Of a stretch of DNA of 64,000 nt, positions 1 to 8,271 are shown piece after piece (within the stretch, counting starts at the first letter, position 1; each line of letters begins with the position of its first letter). The notes under the pieces are model-generated. The model was not told the origin of the DNA. It was given only the letters and a program-made list of their open reading frames with translations, and searched no databases. The DNA lies in the NCBI RefSeq assembly GCF_031451695.1, contig NZ_JARWAM010000004.1, forward strand, positions 1 through 64,000. The letters are read 5' to 3'. The position numbers and the translations under genes were made by a program. The DNA comes from Franzmannia qiaohouensis (GTDB lineage: Bacteria > Pseudomonadota > Gammaproteobacteria > Pseudomonadales > Halomonadaceae).

Positions 1-90
1 GCCGTTGGAGGTCTACGCCGAGGTACTCAAGAAATCGGTCGCCGATCCGAACACCATTCAATAGCGTTGCGCTTGGTCATTGAGACCGCC
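1..90 (+). mobile_element. Probable right end of an IS30-like insertion sequence (partial)
   Basis: The plus-strand reading frame entering from the left edge ends at 62-64. It is followed at about 64-90 by a segment whose reverse complement (TCAATGACCAAGCGCAACGC at its core) resembles the TCAATTGGTCAACGCAAC core of the IS30 terminal repeat as I remember it. The garD homology on the minus strand stops at this same place. This is what an insertion into garD would look like. The left part of the element, its other inverted repeat and the target duplication lie outside the window, so the family assignment is from memory and unconfirmed. A rearrangement breakpoint or an assembly join is the alternative. 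Confidence 0.5.
2..64 (+). CDS. C-terminal end of a transposase-like protein (partial)
   Basis: Twenty codons of an open frame enter from the left edge, ending in PLEVYAEVLKKSVADPNTIQ and a TAG stop. IS30-family transposases typically end with a TP-x-EV-F/Y segment followed by a short tail ending near V-x-L-Q. The PLEVY start and IQ end seen here fit that pattern, and the stop is followed closely by an IS-end-like sequence. Only 20 residues are visible, so this rests on motif resemblance and position. It could be the tail of another convergent gene. Confidence 0.4.
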   Translation, partial: PLEVYAEVLKKSVADPNTIQ

Positions 91-762
91 GATCCTGACA
101 GGCTGATCATCGATCAAGGTAGAGGGTTGCAGCTTTTCGCAACCAAGACCGATGACCATCACTTCATTTCCAAAATTCGGATTGTGCGTGATGTTCTTCA
201 GCGTCCGAATAGGCACGATGGCGGCCGGGGCATTAATGGCAACCCCGCAACCATATGAATGATTAAGACCTACAACGTAGTCGACATTGGGAAAGCGTGG
301 CAGCAACTCCTGCTTAATGCGCGACACCACATAGTCGACGGTCCCGGCAACGCACTGCACGCTGGTGGTTATGCCTAGCACATTACGCGTCCCGACACTG
401 CCATCTGGATTGCGGTAGCCCTCAAAGGTGTACCCATCGAGCGGCTCCTGTTTGGTCACGGGTCGCGTCGCTAAAGGCAAGTCGTCCAACGATGGCGCTT
501 CAGGTAGCCTCACATTCTCTTCATTAACGTGATCACCACGTGAAATTGCTGTGACGGCAGTACCAATAACCTCTGCATAACGAACCACCGGCTCATCGAT
601 GAGAATATCAGCCAGGGCAACCTTATGGCCTTGCGGGATTGCGGCTGTCACCACAAGGTCGCCGTTCAACACCTCACCTTCCGCCAAACCGCCCACCTCG
701 ACAACGATTGCAACGTTATCATCAGGGTGTACCTTGATAACTCTTTTTGCCGACTCAGCCAT
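58..762 (-). pseudogene. garD: Galactarate dehydratase, N-terminal part, truncated
   Basis: GarD dehydrates galactarate to 5-dehydro-4-deoxyglucarate. The visible 234 residues cover the SAF-type N-terminal domain (about residues 8-85, with IPQGHKVAL at 42-50) and the start of the catalytic region (GYTFEGYRNPDGSVGTRN at 110-127, then CGVAINAPAA and GLGCEKLQP). The family is about 520 residues long, so more than half is missing. Homology stops about where the IS30-like end begins, and the last ten or so residues are probably read from that element. The start at 762 follows a TAGGTAGGA Shine-Dalgarno-like stretch. It is the last gene of the aldarate operon, 30 nt after tctA. Function is probably lost unless the true 3' half is expressed separately. 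The identity is clear; the cause of the truncation is inferred. Confidence 0.8.
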
Positions 763-792
763 ATTCCTACCTATAAGTTCTGGTTGCCGAGA

Positions 793-2307
793 TCAGCTAT
801 AAGCTTGCTGATCATCTTTCTTGCCACGCCCTTTCAAGGACATCACGATGGAGAACGTGATCGAGGCAAGGATCAGTGCCCATAGGACCCAGGCAATAGG
901 GCCTCGCGTGAAGAAAATGCCAAAGGTACCAAAAGATTCCAGGCTTTTGACAAAATAAACCTCAGCCGAGCTGCCCAGAATAAAGCCGATGATGAGAGGA
1001 GCCACTTCCAGGCCGACCTTCTGTACCAGATAGCCAAGAATGCCAAATATCAAGAGAGTCCATACATCAAACATGATGCCATAGTTGATCGCATAGGCAC
1101 CCACCACACACATCATGATGATGAGCGGGAAAAGAATATTCTTGGGAACCAGCACTACCTTGGCGATATGTTTTATCGCAAAAAACATCACCAAGAACAT
1201 CACGATGTTAGCAAACACCAGCGCCGTCATCATGATATACCAGGTGTCGGTATTCTCGGGAATGAAGAGCGGCCCCACCTGAATACCCTGCAGGGTAAAG
1301 GCACCGATTAGCACCGCCGTAGTAGAATCCCCCGGTATCCCTAGAGACAATAGCGGGATCAATGCGCCACCAGTCAAGGCGTTGTTGGCCGATTCAGATG
1401 CAATCACCCCTTGCGGCGCGCCTTTGCCCATCTGGGAAGAATCCTTGGAAAAATTCTTTTCCTGAGTATAAGCCAACACCGAAGCAGCACTCCCCCCGAC
1501 CCCGGGCAGCATGCCGACAAAGGTGCCAATGAACGAAGAGCGAATCAAATTGGTCAAGCGCCCCTTATAAATGGACAACTTGAAAACACCGCTACTACCC
1601 AGCTTGACACGATCCCCACTTAAGTCATTTCTGACGCCTTTCTCAGCTTCAATAAGGATCGTTGACACGCCAAAGATACCGATCAATACGGGCAGCAATG
1701 AAAACCCATCGAAGAGATAGGGTTCCATAAAGTCGAACATCAAGCGCGTTTTACCGTTACCACCGTCTGAGACGCTATAGTCACCGATCAAACTTAGCCA
1801 TACGCCAATAACGCCACTAAAGATGCCTACAAGCATACTTCTTGAAAGTGATGCAATCACCGTAAGCGCCAAGAAGATGATAAGGAACTTCTCGACATAC
1901 GAGAATTTTATAGAAAAATAAGCCAAGGGCGGGGCAAACAGGAACAGTATCGCAGCACTAATCAAGCCGCCAACCAGCGAAGCGATGATACCGATCTTGA
2001 GCGCCTTCTCACCCTCCCCTCTCATGGCCATCGGGTGACCATCGAAGGTAGTGGTTATGGATGATGGTGTCCCAGGTATATTTAAAAGCACCGCAGGAAC
2101 CATACCCCCCGATATTCCCCCTACATACAGGCCCAGCAACAGTGCCAACCCATGATGGAGCCCAAAGGCGTATGTCAGGGGCAGGCAAACCGCAACTGCC
2201 ATTGTCGCCGTCATTCCCGGAATGGCACCGAAAATAACCCCAAGAACAGCACCCAAGCCGGCTAGCAGGAAAAATGTAAAGTCTAGATGAGAAACAAAAT
2301 CCATCAT
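793..2307 (-). CDS. Tripartite tricarboxylate transporter, large permease TctA
   Basis: This is the large inner-membrane subunit of a TctCBA-type secondary transporter, which takes up organic acids delivered by a periplasmic binding protein. The 504 residues match the family length and form about a dozen hydrophobic segments. The diagnostic glycine/proline-rich motifs are present near residues 20-45 (FGAIPGMTATMAVAVCLPLT) and again near 265-275 (GMLPGVGGSAAS). It lies 12 nt after tctB. An ATG-ATG pair at the start makes 2304 an equally good start. Flanking kdgD and garD suggest the substrate is galactarate/glucarate and not citrate. That substrate is inferred from context. Confidence 0.9.
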   Translation of the reverse strand: MMDFVSHLDFTFFLLAGLGAVLGVIFGAIPGMTATMAVAVCLPLTYAFGLHHGLALLLGLYVGGISGGMVPAVLLNIPGTPSSITTTFDGHPMAMRGEGEKALKIGIIASLVGGLISAAILFLFAPPLAYFSIKFSYVEKFLIIFLALTVIASLSRSMLVGIFSGVIGVWLSLIGDYSVSDGGNGKTRLMFDFMEPYLFDGFSLLPVLIGIFGVSTILIEAEKGVRNDLSGDRVKLGSSGVFKLSIYKGRLTNLIRSSFIGTFVGMLPGVGGSAASVLAYTQEKNFSKDSSQMGKGAPQGVIASESANNALTGGALIPLLSLGIPGDSTTAVLIGAFTLQGIQVGPLFIPENTDTWYIMMTALVFANIVMFLVMFFAIKHIAKVVLVPKNILFPLIIMMCVVGAYAINYGIMFDVWTLLIFGILGYLVQKVGLEVAPLIIGFILGSSAEVYFVKSLESFGTFGIFFTRGPIAWVLWALILASITFSIVMSLKGRGKKDDQQAYS

Positions 2308-2319
2308 ATCACCCGATTA

Positions 2320-2763
2320 TCAAGGGAGGGTAATGTAAAACACCTTGGCCATCACGAACCAGACGAGGGCAGGTGCGATTATGGAAATAGCCGTTATAAT
2401 GGCAACTCCCTTCTTCGTCTTCTCATGCATATAAAGAAGCGACATCAGGAACACGAAAACCATCGAGACATATAAAAACCCGTAGCCTGTGTAGGGAAAC
2501 ATATCCCCCACCACATCCATGAGATAGAAATATGCCACGATCAAGGCTATCGACCCAAAGAAGCGATAATTATCTCTTGACTCACCAATGATAGGCATGG
2601 TCTTTTCCCCACGCCTCACTGCCGAAAGGAATGGCAGCATTTTGGTCACCAGCACCACGCCAAACAGACCGACCATGATCCAGGTAACTATCCTTGGAAA
2701 GAAAAGATGCGATGTCCCAAAATCTATTGAGACATTGAGCAGACTAGAAAGTCCCGATTCCAT
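2320..2763 (-). CDS. Tripartite tricarboxylate transporter, small permease TctB
   Basis: A 147-residue membrane protein with four predicted hydrophobic segments (about residues 25-45, 70-85, 90-110 and 120-145), the size and topology of TctB. The family is weakly conserved, so the call rests mainly on its place between the binding protein and TctA. It starts 98 nt after the tctC stop, with a hairpin between, and ends 12 nt before tctA. It is needed with TctA to form the membrane complex. Confidence 0.85.
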   Translation of the reverse strand: MESGLSSLLNVSIDFGTSHLFFPRIVTWIMVGLFGVVLVTKMLPFLSAVRRGEKTMPIIGESRDNYRFFGSIALIVAYFYLMDVVGDMFPYTGYGFLYVSMVFVFLMSLLYMHEKTKKGVAIITAISIIAPALVWFVMAKVFYITLP

Positions 2764-2830
2764 AGCGGCTCCGACTCAGGAATTATGATTCCCGTCTTGT
2801 CTTTATATACGATGGCACAAAATGACAGAA

Positions 2831-2855
2831 GGCCGGCAAACAGCGCCGGCCTTTT
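2831..2855 (-). terminator. Attenuating hairpin between tctC and tctB
   Basis: GGCCGGC (2831-2837) pairs with GCCGGCC (2845-2851) over a 7-nt loop, just behind the tctC stop codon. Read on the minus strand the stem is followed by TTCTGTCATTTTG, a weak U-tract. Such a partial terminator or 3' stabiliser is common behind binding-protein genes and would keep tctC mRNA in excess over the permease genes. Confidence 0.6.
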
Positions 2856-2861
2856 GTGATC

Positions 2862-3911
2862 TCACCGAATATTATTGATGATTTCCTCGTAGTCGGCCTT
2901 TTTCTCTTGAAGATATGCGGCGGACTCTGAAGAGGGTTTAAAATTAGGAATAAAGAACGAGTTCTTCTGAGTCTCCTGAATTTCACCTTCCTCGTAGATC
3001 TCGGCGAGAGCAGTATCAATTTGCTCGACGATGGCCTGATCCATGTCCTTGTTATAAAGGAAGAAGAATTCCTTATCGAAGGTGAATGCTTCATCGTCAC
3101 CCATGGTGACGTTGACATTCGGCTCGACAAACTCAAGAAGCTGCTCGCGGGAAGTCTGTCCCAGGCCCTCTTCGGGCGCCTGCTGAATGGTTTCGTTACG
3201 TGCCGTCAGCCAGATAAAACGCATTGCGCGCTGATCATCTTCTTCCAGACGAGTATACTGCTCATTGGCCTGAACAGAACCATTGATGATATCGGCTTGA
3301 CCATCGAAGAGCTGTTGGTTTTTATCGGCCTGCGAGCCGGTATTAACAGCAACCAAGTTATCTTCCATGCCCGGATGCTCAATCGCAACAGCATTCTTTA
3401 GCGCACTAAAGCCAATCTCGGATACGCCACCAGGCTGGATGGCCACTCGTACGGTTTCGCCCTCGGCCACCGCTGCAATCACGTCATCGAGTGACTGGTA
3501 GGGGGAATTCATCGGCACCAAGTAAGCATTACCCGGGTTGATAGCCAAGGTCGGTCCGACGTTGTACTTTTCGAAGATATCGTCGTAACCCTGCACACCA
3601 TACAAATAGCCCAGATACGACATATCGTGGAAAATCATCAGCGTGTTGCCACGCGGATCACGATCCAGAGCACGGAAGGCAGCTGACACGCCCACGGCAT
3701 CGACGCTCATATTGAGGTCGAGCTTTTCGGAGAGCTGATCGACGACGATACTTGAGTTCTGGTAGGTATCGCCACCCGTCGATGTGGAGCCGATCACGAC
3801 CCGGATGTTGCCTTGCAGGGGGCCCTCGACAGCGTATGCCATACCACTGCCAACGACTACGGACATCATGGCAGCGGAACCGAATCCGATAAGAGTCTTG
3901 GATACTTTCAT
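2862..3911 (-). CDS. Tripartite tricarboxylate transporter substrate-binding protein TctC
   Basis: Periplasmic substrate-binding component, 349 residues. A signal peptide is visible (basic start MKVSK, hydrophobic core, cleavage probably after GMAYA at about residue 27). The mature protein has the TctC/Bug-like fold features, with GSTSTGGDTYQN near the N-terminus and repeated dicarboxylate-contact regions such as QPGGVSEIGFS. It follows kdgD by 29 nt in the same direction and is followed by a stem-loop before tctB. The substrate is probably an aldarate, inferred from the neighbours only. Confidence 0.88.
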   Translation of the reverse strand: MKVSKTLIGFGSAAMMSVVVGSGMAYAVEGPLQGNIRVVIGSTSTGGDTYQNSSIVVDQLSEKLDLNMSVDAVGVSAAFRALDRDPRGNTLMIFHDMSYLGYLYGVQGYDDIFEKYNVGPTLAINPGNAYLVPMNSPYQSLDDVIAAVAEGETVRVAIQPGGVSEIGFSALKNAVAIEHPGMEDNLVAVNTGSQADKNQQLFDGQADIINGSVQANEQYTRLEEDDQRAMRFIWLTARNETIQQAPEEGLGQTSREQLLEFVEPNVNVTMGDDEAFTFDKEFFFLYNKDMDQAIVEQIDTALAEIYEEGEIQETQKNSFFIPNFKPSSESAAYLQEKKADYEEIINNIR

Positions 3912-3940
3912 TATTTCACCTCATTGAACTTATTGTATCT

Positions 3941-4858
3941 TTATAGTTGCTTGGCGATACCAACCAGCTCCTCTAGCTGCTGGCGCTCCTCTTGAGTCGG
4001 CATTTCCAGCGGTGCTCTTACGTTGCCCGCCGGCCTGCCGATGATTGCTGCCCCGGCCTTGATCAGGCTGACAGCATAGCCCGCCTTGCGATCCCGCAGG
4101 TCCACAAAGGGGATGAAGAAATCGTTGGTGATCTGCTTGACCAAAGCGCTGTCGCCGCTACGTAGTGCCTTATAGAAGGTCACGGCCATGTCAGGCACGA
4201 AGTTGAATACCGCAGAAGAGTAGGTGTTCACCCCAATGGCGAGGTAAGCCTCGGCGAAAATCTCGGCGGTAGGTACGCCGCCGACGTAAACCAGCCGATC
4301 ACCCACCGTCTTGACGATCTTGTTGAGCAACTGGATGTCACCCTTGCCATCCTTGAGGCCCACCAGGTTGGAGCACTGGTCTGCCAGCGCCTGCGCCGAC
4401 TCGGCATTGAGAATGCCGTTGCCCCGGTTGTAGTAGATCATCGCCAGCGAGGTCGAGTCGCAGATCTGCTTGGCGTATTCGACCAGGCCATCCTGCGGGC
4501 ACTCGGTCAGATACGGCGGCATCAGCAGGATACCGTCGGCGCCGGCCTCCTCGGCGGCCTTGGCAAAGGCCTTGCCGGTCTCGACGCTCAAGCCGGCGCT
4601 GGCGATCACCGGCAGCTTGCCGTCGACCACCTCGACCGCCACCTCGACCACGCGACGGAATTCATCGAGCGACAGGTTGAAGAACTCACCCGTGCCACCG
4701 GCGACGAAGACCGCAGAGATGTCGTGGCCGATGAACCACGCCAGGCGCTCACGATAGCTCGCCTCATCGAAGCGGCCTTGCTCATCGAAATCGGTGATGG
4801 GGAACGATAACAGCCCATCGCCTACTGCACGTTTCACTGCTTGGTTGGAAAACCTCAC
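3941..4858 (-). CDS. kdgD: 5-dehydro-4-deoxyglucarate dehydratase
   Basis: Dihydrodipicolinate synthase superfamily enzyme that dehydrates and decarboxylates 5-dehydro-4-deoxyglucarate to 2,5-dioxopentanoate. Features include GLLSFPITDFD at the N-terminus, FVAGGTGEFFNLS (the substrate carboxylate loop), MIYYNRGNG with the catalytic Tyr region, and the Schiff-base Lys in LVGLKDGKGD (about residue 169). I chose the GTG at 4858 (AGAGGG seven nt upstream). It gives 305 residues, the usual length of the family. The longest frame starts at 4936 and would add 26 residues without family similarity. The gene heads the operon kdgD-tctCBA-garD, so import, GarD and KdgD make a consecutive route from galactarate. 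Paralogues acting on related keto-acids cannot be fully excluded. Confidence 0.88.
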   Translation of the reverse strand: MRFSNQAVKRAVGDGLLSFPITDFDEQGRFDEASYRERLAWFIGHDISAVFVAGGTGEFFNLSLDEFRRVVEVAVEVVDGKLPVIASAGLSVETGKAFAKAAEEAGADGILLMPPYLTECPQDGLVEYAKQICDSTSLAMIYYNRGNGILNAESAQALADQCSNLVGLKDGKGDIQLLNKIVKTVGDRLVYVGGVPTAEIFAEAYLAIGVNTYSSAVFNFVPDMAVTFYKALRSGDSALVKQITNDFFIPFVDLRDRKAGYAVSLIKAGAAIIGRPAGNVRAPLEMPTQEERQQLEELVGIAKQL

Positions 4859-5170
4859 CCGTCTGCCCTCTTGCTCTGGAGGCTGAACGCCCCCGGTTTT
4901 CATCGACCGCCGATGCTTGTCGGTGTCATACATCATACAACATACAAGCTAGAGGTATTGTGCCCGGCGAACAAGCGGGAGAGAGTCAATTTCCGACTAA
5001 AGTTCAATCAAACGTGGGGGGCTAAATTACATAACCCATGAGATGCCTTGGCAGCAGCGAGGCACAGGCCAACCGTCTGCCGTGGGCTGATACCCCAGGT
5101 CGGCAGGACGCGCCCCCCACTGAATCACAGGGCCAGCGGGCAGCGCGGCCGGATCATGTCGGGTGTGTAC
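4859..5170. other. Intergenic region upstream of the aldarate operon
   Basis: This 312-bp stretch lies between the kdgD start and the sixA stop. It should hold the promoter of the minus-strand operon. The AT-rich part at about 4920-5035 is the likely control region and includes tandem heptamers at 4927-4947. I see no convincing gene and no strong terminator for sixA in it. Confidence 0.5.
4927..4947 (-). promoter_or_regulatory. Three tandem heptamers, candidate operator of the aldarate operon
   Basis: On the minus strand the unit reads TTGTATG, TTGTATG, ATGTATG directly head to tail, 69-89 nt upstream of the chosen kdgD start. GntR/FadR-type regulators of sugar-acid genes often bind TTGTATGA-like sites, so this is a reasonable operator candidate. 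No regulator gene is in the window, and the reading is speculative. Confidence 0.35.
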
Positions 5171-5656
5171 TCAACGCAGCTCGCCCGGTGCCGTCAAACC
5201 ACGCAGCGTGGCACAGCCCGCGGCCCACACCTCGGCCTCGAGGCTGGCCACCGCCGCGGTGGCGAAGCCCAACCCGCGAGCGCGGGGGCCTTCGCTAAGG
5301 CAGGCGGTCAGCTCACCGACCAGCGGCATATGGCTGACCAGCAGCAGCGGCTGGCCGGCATTGGCCTGCAGCCAGTCGATGACCGCCATTGGCGCGTCGT
5401 CGGGCGTAATGCAGTCCAGCGTGTCGAGCTCGCCACCCAGCGTCTCGGCGACTAGCGCGGCACTCTGCTGGGCGCGGATGAAGGGGCTGGCGACGATGCG
5501 CAGCGCCTGGCACTCGGCGTCGCTCAGCTCATCGGCCAGCCAGGCGGCCATGCGCTGCACATCGGCCTCACCGCGCGACGTAAGGCGCCGTGCCGCATCC
5601 GGCGAGCCCTGGGCGGCTTCGCCATGGCGCATGATCCACAGCCTTTCAATCGCCAT
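5171..5656 (-). CDS. sixA: Phosphohistidine phosphatase SixA-like
   Basis: Histidine phosphatase superfamily protein of 161 residues, the size of SixA. The catalytic RHG triad is at residues 10-12 (WIMRHGEAA), followed by the expected SRGEADVQRMA segment and a later VSHMPLVGEL motif carrying the second histidine. SixA removes phosphate from phospho-histidine domains such as those of ArcB or PTS proteins. Its start overlaps the gpsA stop by 11 nt, so it is translationally coupled to gpsA. The small phosphatase family has several substrates, so the physiological target is open. Confidence 0.85.
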   Translation of the reverse strand: MAIERLWIMRHGEAAQGSPDAARRLTSRGEADVQRMAAWLADELSDAECQALRIVASPFIRAQQSAALVAETLGGELDTLDCITPDDAPMAVIDWLQANAGQPLLLVSHMPLVGELTACLSEGPRARGLGFATAAVASLEAEVWAAGCATLRGLTAPGELR

Positions 5657-6713
5657 CCTTGGTCTCCCGGCGGCGTGCCTGCTTGACGTCCTCGCGAGAG
5701 AGGATGAATTCCACGTCGCTGCTCTGCTCGCCCTGCATCAACATCTTGGCCATCTGTCGCGCCGGCACGTCGTTGAACAGCACCTGGTAGAGGCCTTCGG
5801 CCAGCGGCATGTAGATGCCATCGGCGTTGGCCTTGTCGCGCACCAGGCGCACGGTGTTGACGCCCTCGGCGACCTGGCCCAGCGCCTCGACGGCCTCGTC
5901 GAGGGTGCGCCCCTCGCCCAGCGCATGGCCGACCCGGTAGTTGCGTGACAGGTTCGACGAGCAGGTGACGATCAGGTCACCGACGCCGGCCAGCCCCAGG
6001 AACGTCATGGGGTTGGCGCCCTCCTCCACGGCGAAGCGGCTCATCTCGGCCAGCGCCCGGGTCATCAGCATGCTGCGGGTGTTCTCGCCCATGCCCAGCG
6101 CCGCGGCCATGCCGGCGGCGATGGCATAGATGTTCTTGAGCGCGCCGCCCAGCTCGACCCCGTAGCGGTCATTGCTGGCATAGACCCGAAAGTAGTCGCA
6201 GCCGAGCACGCTCTGCACCCGCGCACGGGTCAGCGGATCATCGCTGGCGATGACCGTGGCGGTGAGCTGCTTCTGGGCCACCTCGGAGGCCAGGTTGGGC
6301 CCCGAAAGTACGCCGATATGGCCAAAGCCGGTCTCCTCCTCGAGGATCTGGCTCATCAGCTTGAACCCCTCCTCCTGGATGCCCTTGGTGGTGCTCACCA
6401 GGATCTGCTCGGCATTCAAGTAGGGCCGCGCCTGGCGCACCACCTCGCGAAACGCCTTGGAGGGGATCGCCACCAGCACCAGCTCGGCAGCGTCCAGCAC
6501 CTCGGCCATATCGCTGCTGGCGTGCACCGCCGGGTTGATGACGTAGTCCGGCAGGTAGCGCGAGTTGCGCTGGTCGCGGTTGATCTCCTCGGCCAGTGCT
6601 GCGTCGCGCAGCCACTGGCGCACCGCACAGCCGTTGTCGGCGGCGATGCTGGCCAGGGCGGTGCCGAAGCTGCCGCCGCCGAGCACCGCCACCCGGGTGG
6701 GTTGTTGTGACAT
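5646..6713 (-). CDS. gpsA: Glycerol-3-phosphate dehydrogenase [NAD(P)+]
   Basis: Reduces dihydroxyacetone phosphate to sn-glycerol-3-phosphate for phospholipid synthesis in the cytoplasm. The Rossmann motif GGGSFG is at residues 12-17. The family signatures GPNLASEVA, GALKNIYAIAAGMA (with the catalytic Lys) and GLAGVGDLIVTC are intact. I use the ATG at 6713, which gives 355 residues and places the Rossmann strand at the N-terminus as in the family. The longer frame to 6794 would run through the pntB terminator. It is followed by the overlapping sixA. Confidence 0.95.
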   Translation of the reverse strand: MSQQPTRVAVLGGGSFGTALASIAADNGCAVRQWLRDAALAEEINRDQRNSRYLPDYVINPAVHASSDMAEVLDAAELVLVAIPSKAFREVVRQARPYLNAEQILVSTTKGIQEEGFKLMSQILEEETGFGHIGVLSGPNLASEVAQKQLTATVIASDDPLTRARVQSVLGCDYFRVYASNDRYGVELGGALKNIYAIAAGMAAALGMGENTRSMLMTRALAEMSRFAVEEGANPMTFLGLAGVGDLIVTCSSNLSRNYRVGHALGEGRTLDEAVEALGQVAEGVNTVRLVRDKANADGIYMPLAEGLYQVLFNDVPARQMAKMLMQGEQSSDVEFILSREDVKQARRRETKDGD

Positions 6714-6759
6714 GGTTGCCTCTGAGCCTATTGAGGTTAACGTTACGCCGAATGGTAAC

Positions 6760-6787
6760 CAAAAACGCCCCTCGAGAGGGGCGTTGG
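6760..6787 (-). terminator. Intrinsic terminator of pntAB
   Basis: AACGCCCCTC (from 6764) pairs with GAGGGGCGTT (to 6785). On the minus strand the stem is followed by TTTTTGG. It lies 27 nt behind the pntB stop and separates pntAB from gpsA. Confidence 0.85.
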
Positions 6788-6812
6788 AGGACAAAAGATC
6801 GCAGCAGGATGG

Positions 6813-8255
6813 CTATTCGATCAACGGAATCAGGGTGTCGATGCTGTCCCGCGCATCGCCGTAGAACATCCGCGTATTGTCCTTGAAGAACAGCGGGTTC
6901 TCGATGCCCGAGTAGCCGGTGCCCTGGCCACGCTTGCACACGATTACCACCCTGGAGCGCCACACCTCGAGCACCGGCATGCCAGCAATCGGGCTATTGG
7001 GGTCGTCCTGGGCAGCGGGATTGACGATATCGTTGGAGCCGATGACGATCACCACGTCAGTACTGGGGAGATCGTCATTGATCTCGTCCATCTCCAGCAC
7101 GATGTCGTAGGGTACCTTGGCCTCGGCCAGCAGCACGTTCATGTGCCCCGGGAGACGCCCGGCCACCGGGTGGATGGCGAAGCGCACTTCCTTGCCCGCG
7201 GCGCGCAGCTTGCGGGTCAATTCGCTCACCGCGTTTTGCGCCTGGGCCACCGCCATGCCATAGCCCGGCACGATGACCACGCTGTCGGCATTGTTGAGCG
7301 ATGCGGCCACGCCACCGGCGTCGATGGCCACCTGCTCGCCCTCGATCTCCGCCGCCGGCCCGCTGGTGCCGCCAAAGCCGCCGAGGATCACACTGAGGAA
7401 GTTGCGGTTCATCGCCTTGCACATGATGTAGGAGAGAATCGCCCCGCTCGAGCCGACCAGCGCCCCGGTAACGATCAGCAGATCGTTGGAGAGCGTAAAG
7501 CCGATGGCCGCCGCTGCCCAGCCGGAGTAGCTGTTGAGCATCGATACCACCACCGGCATGTCGGCACCGCCGATGCCCATGATCAGGTGATAGCCGATGA
7601 AGAACGACAGCGCCGCCAGCACCAGCAGCGTCCAGAAACCGGCGCCGTTCAGGTAGGCGATGGCCAGCAGCAGGCACAGCCCAGCCGCCACGGCGTTGAG
7701 CAGGTGGCCACCAGGCAGCTGCTTGGGCTTTCCGTCGACCTTGCCGGCCAGCTTGCCGAAGGCGATCACCGAGCCGGTGAAGGTCACCGCCCCGATGAAG
7801 ATGGCGAATACCACCTCGAGCTGCAGGAAGGTCAGCTCGTCGGGCGCCTTGGTGGCAACCAGCGCGGCAAAGGCCGAGAATTCCTCGACCGCCCCTTCGG
7901 TGGCGCGTACCGCCAGCACCCGGCGCCGCTCGAGGTCGGCGCTCCAGGCCACGAACACCGCGGCCAGGCCGACGAAGCTGTGCAGCGCCGCCACCAGCTG
8001 CGGCATCTCGGTCATCGCCACCTGCTTGGCGACCTTCCAGCCGATCACCGCGCCGGCGATGATCATCGGAATCATCAGCCAGTAGGCGCCGATGCCCGGC
8101 CCCAGAGCGGTGAACACCACCGCCAACGCCATGCCGACGATGCCATACCACACTGCCCGTTTGGCTTTTTCTTGATTGCTCAGCCCGCCCAGCGACAGGA
8201 TGAACAGCACACTCGCCGCAATTGCCGCGGCAGATACGAATCCTTGACCCAACAT
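6813..8255 (-). CDS. pntB: NAD(P) transhydrogenase subunit beta
   Basis: Membrane subunit of the proton-translocating transhydrogenase, which uses the proton gradient to transfer hydride from NADH to NADP+. The 480 residues match the family (462 in E. coli). The N-terminal two thirds are a chain of membrane segments. The C-terminal NADP-binding domain has VIVPGYGMAVAQAQNAV, HPVAGRLPGHMNVLLAEA and VIGSNDIVNPAAQ. It starts 16 nt after pntA and ends in a strong terminator, making a two-gene operon. Confidence 0.96.
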   Translation of the reverse strand: MLGQGFVSAAAIAASVLFILSLGGLSNQEKAKRAVWYGIVGMALAVVFTALGPGIGAYWLMIPMIIAGAVIGWKVAKQVAMTEMPQLVAALHSFVGLAAVFVAWSADLERRRVLAVRATEGAVEEFSAFAALVATKAPDELTFLQLEVVFAIFIGAVTFTGSVIAFGKLAGKVDGKPKQLPGGHLLNAVAAGLCLLLAIAYLNGAGFWTLLVLAALSFFIGYHLIMGIGGADMPVVVSMLNSYSGWAAAAIGFTLSNDLLIVTGALVGSSGAILSYIMCKAMNRNFLSVILGGFGGTSGPAAEIEGEQVAIDAGGVAASLNNADSVVIVPGYGMAVAQAQNAVSELTRKLRAAGKEVRFAIHPVAGRLPGHMNVLLAEAKVPYDIVLEMDEINDDLPSTDVVIVIGSNDIVNPAAQDDPNSPIAGMPVLEVWRSRVVIVCKRGQGTGYSGIENPLFFKDNTRMFYGDARDSIDTLIPLIE

Positions 8256-8271
8256 AGTCTGTCTCCGCCGC

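Noticed and set aside
6238..6963. Minus-strand 241-codon frame bridging pntB and gpsA
   Set aside because: Shifted frame of gpsA and pntB, crossing the pntAB terminator.
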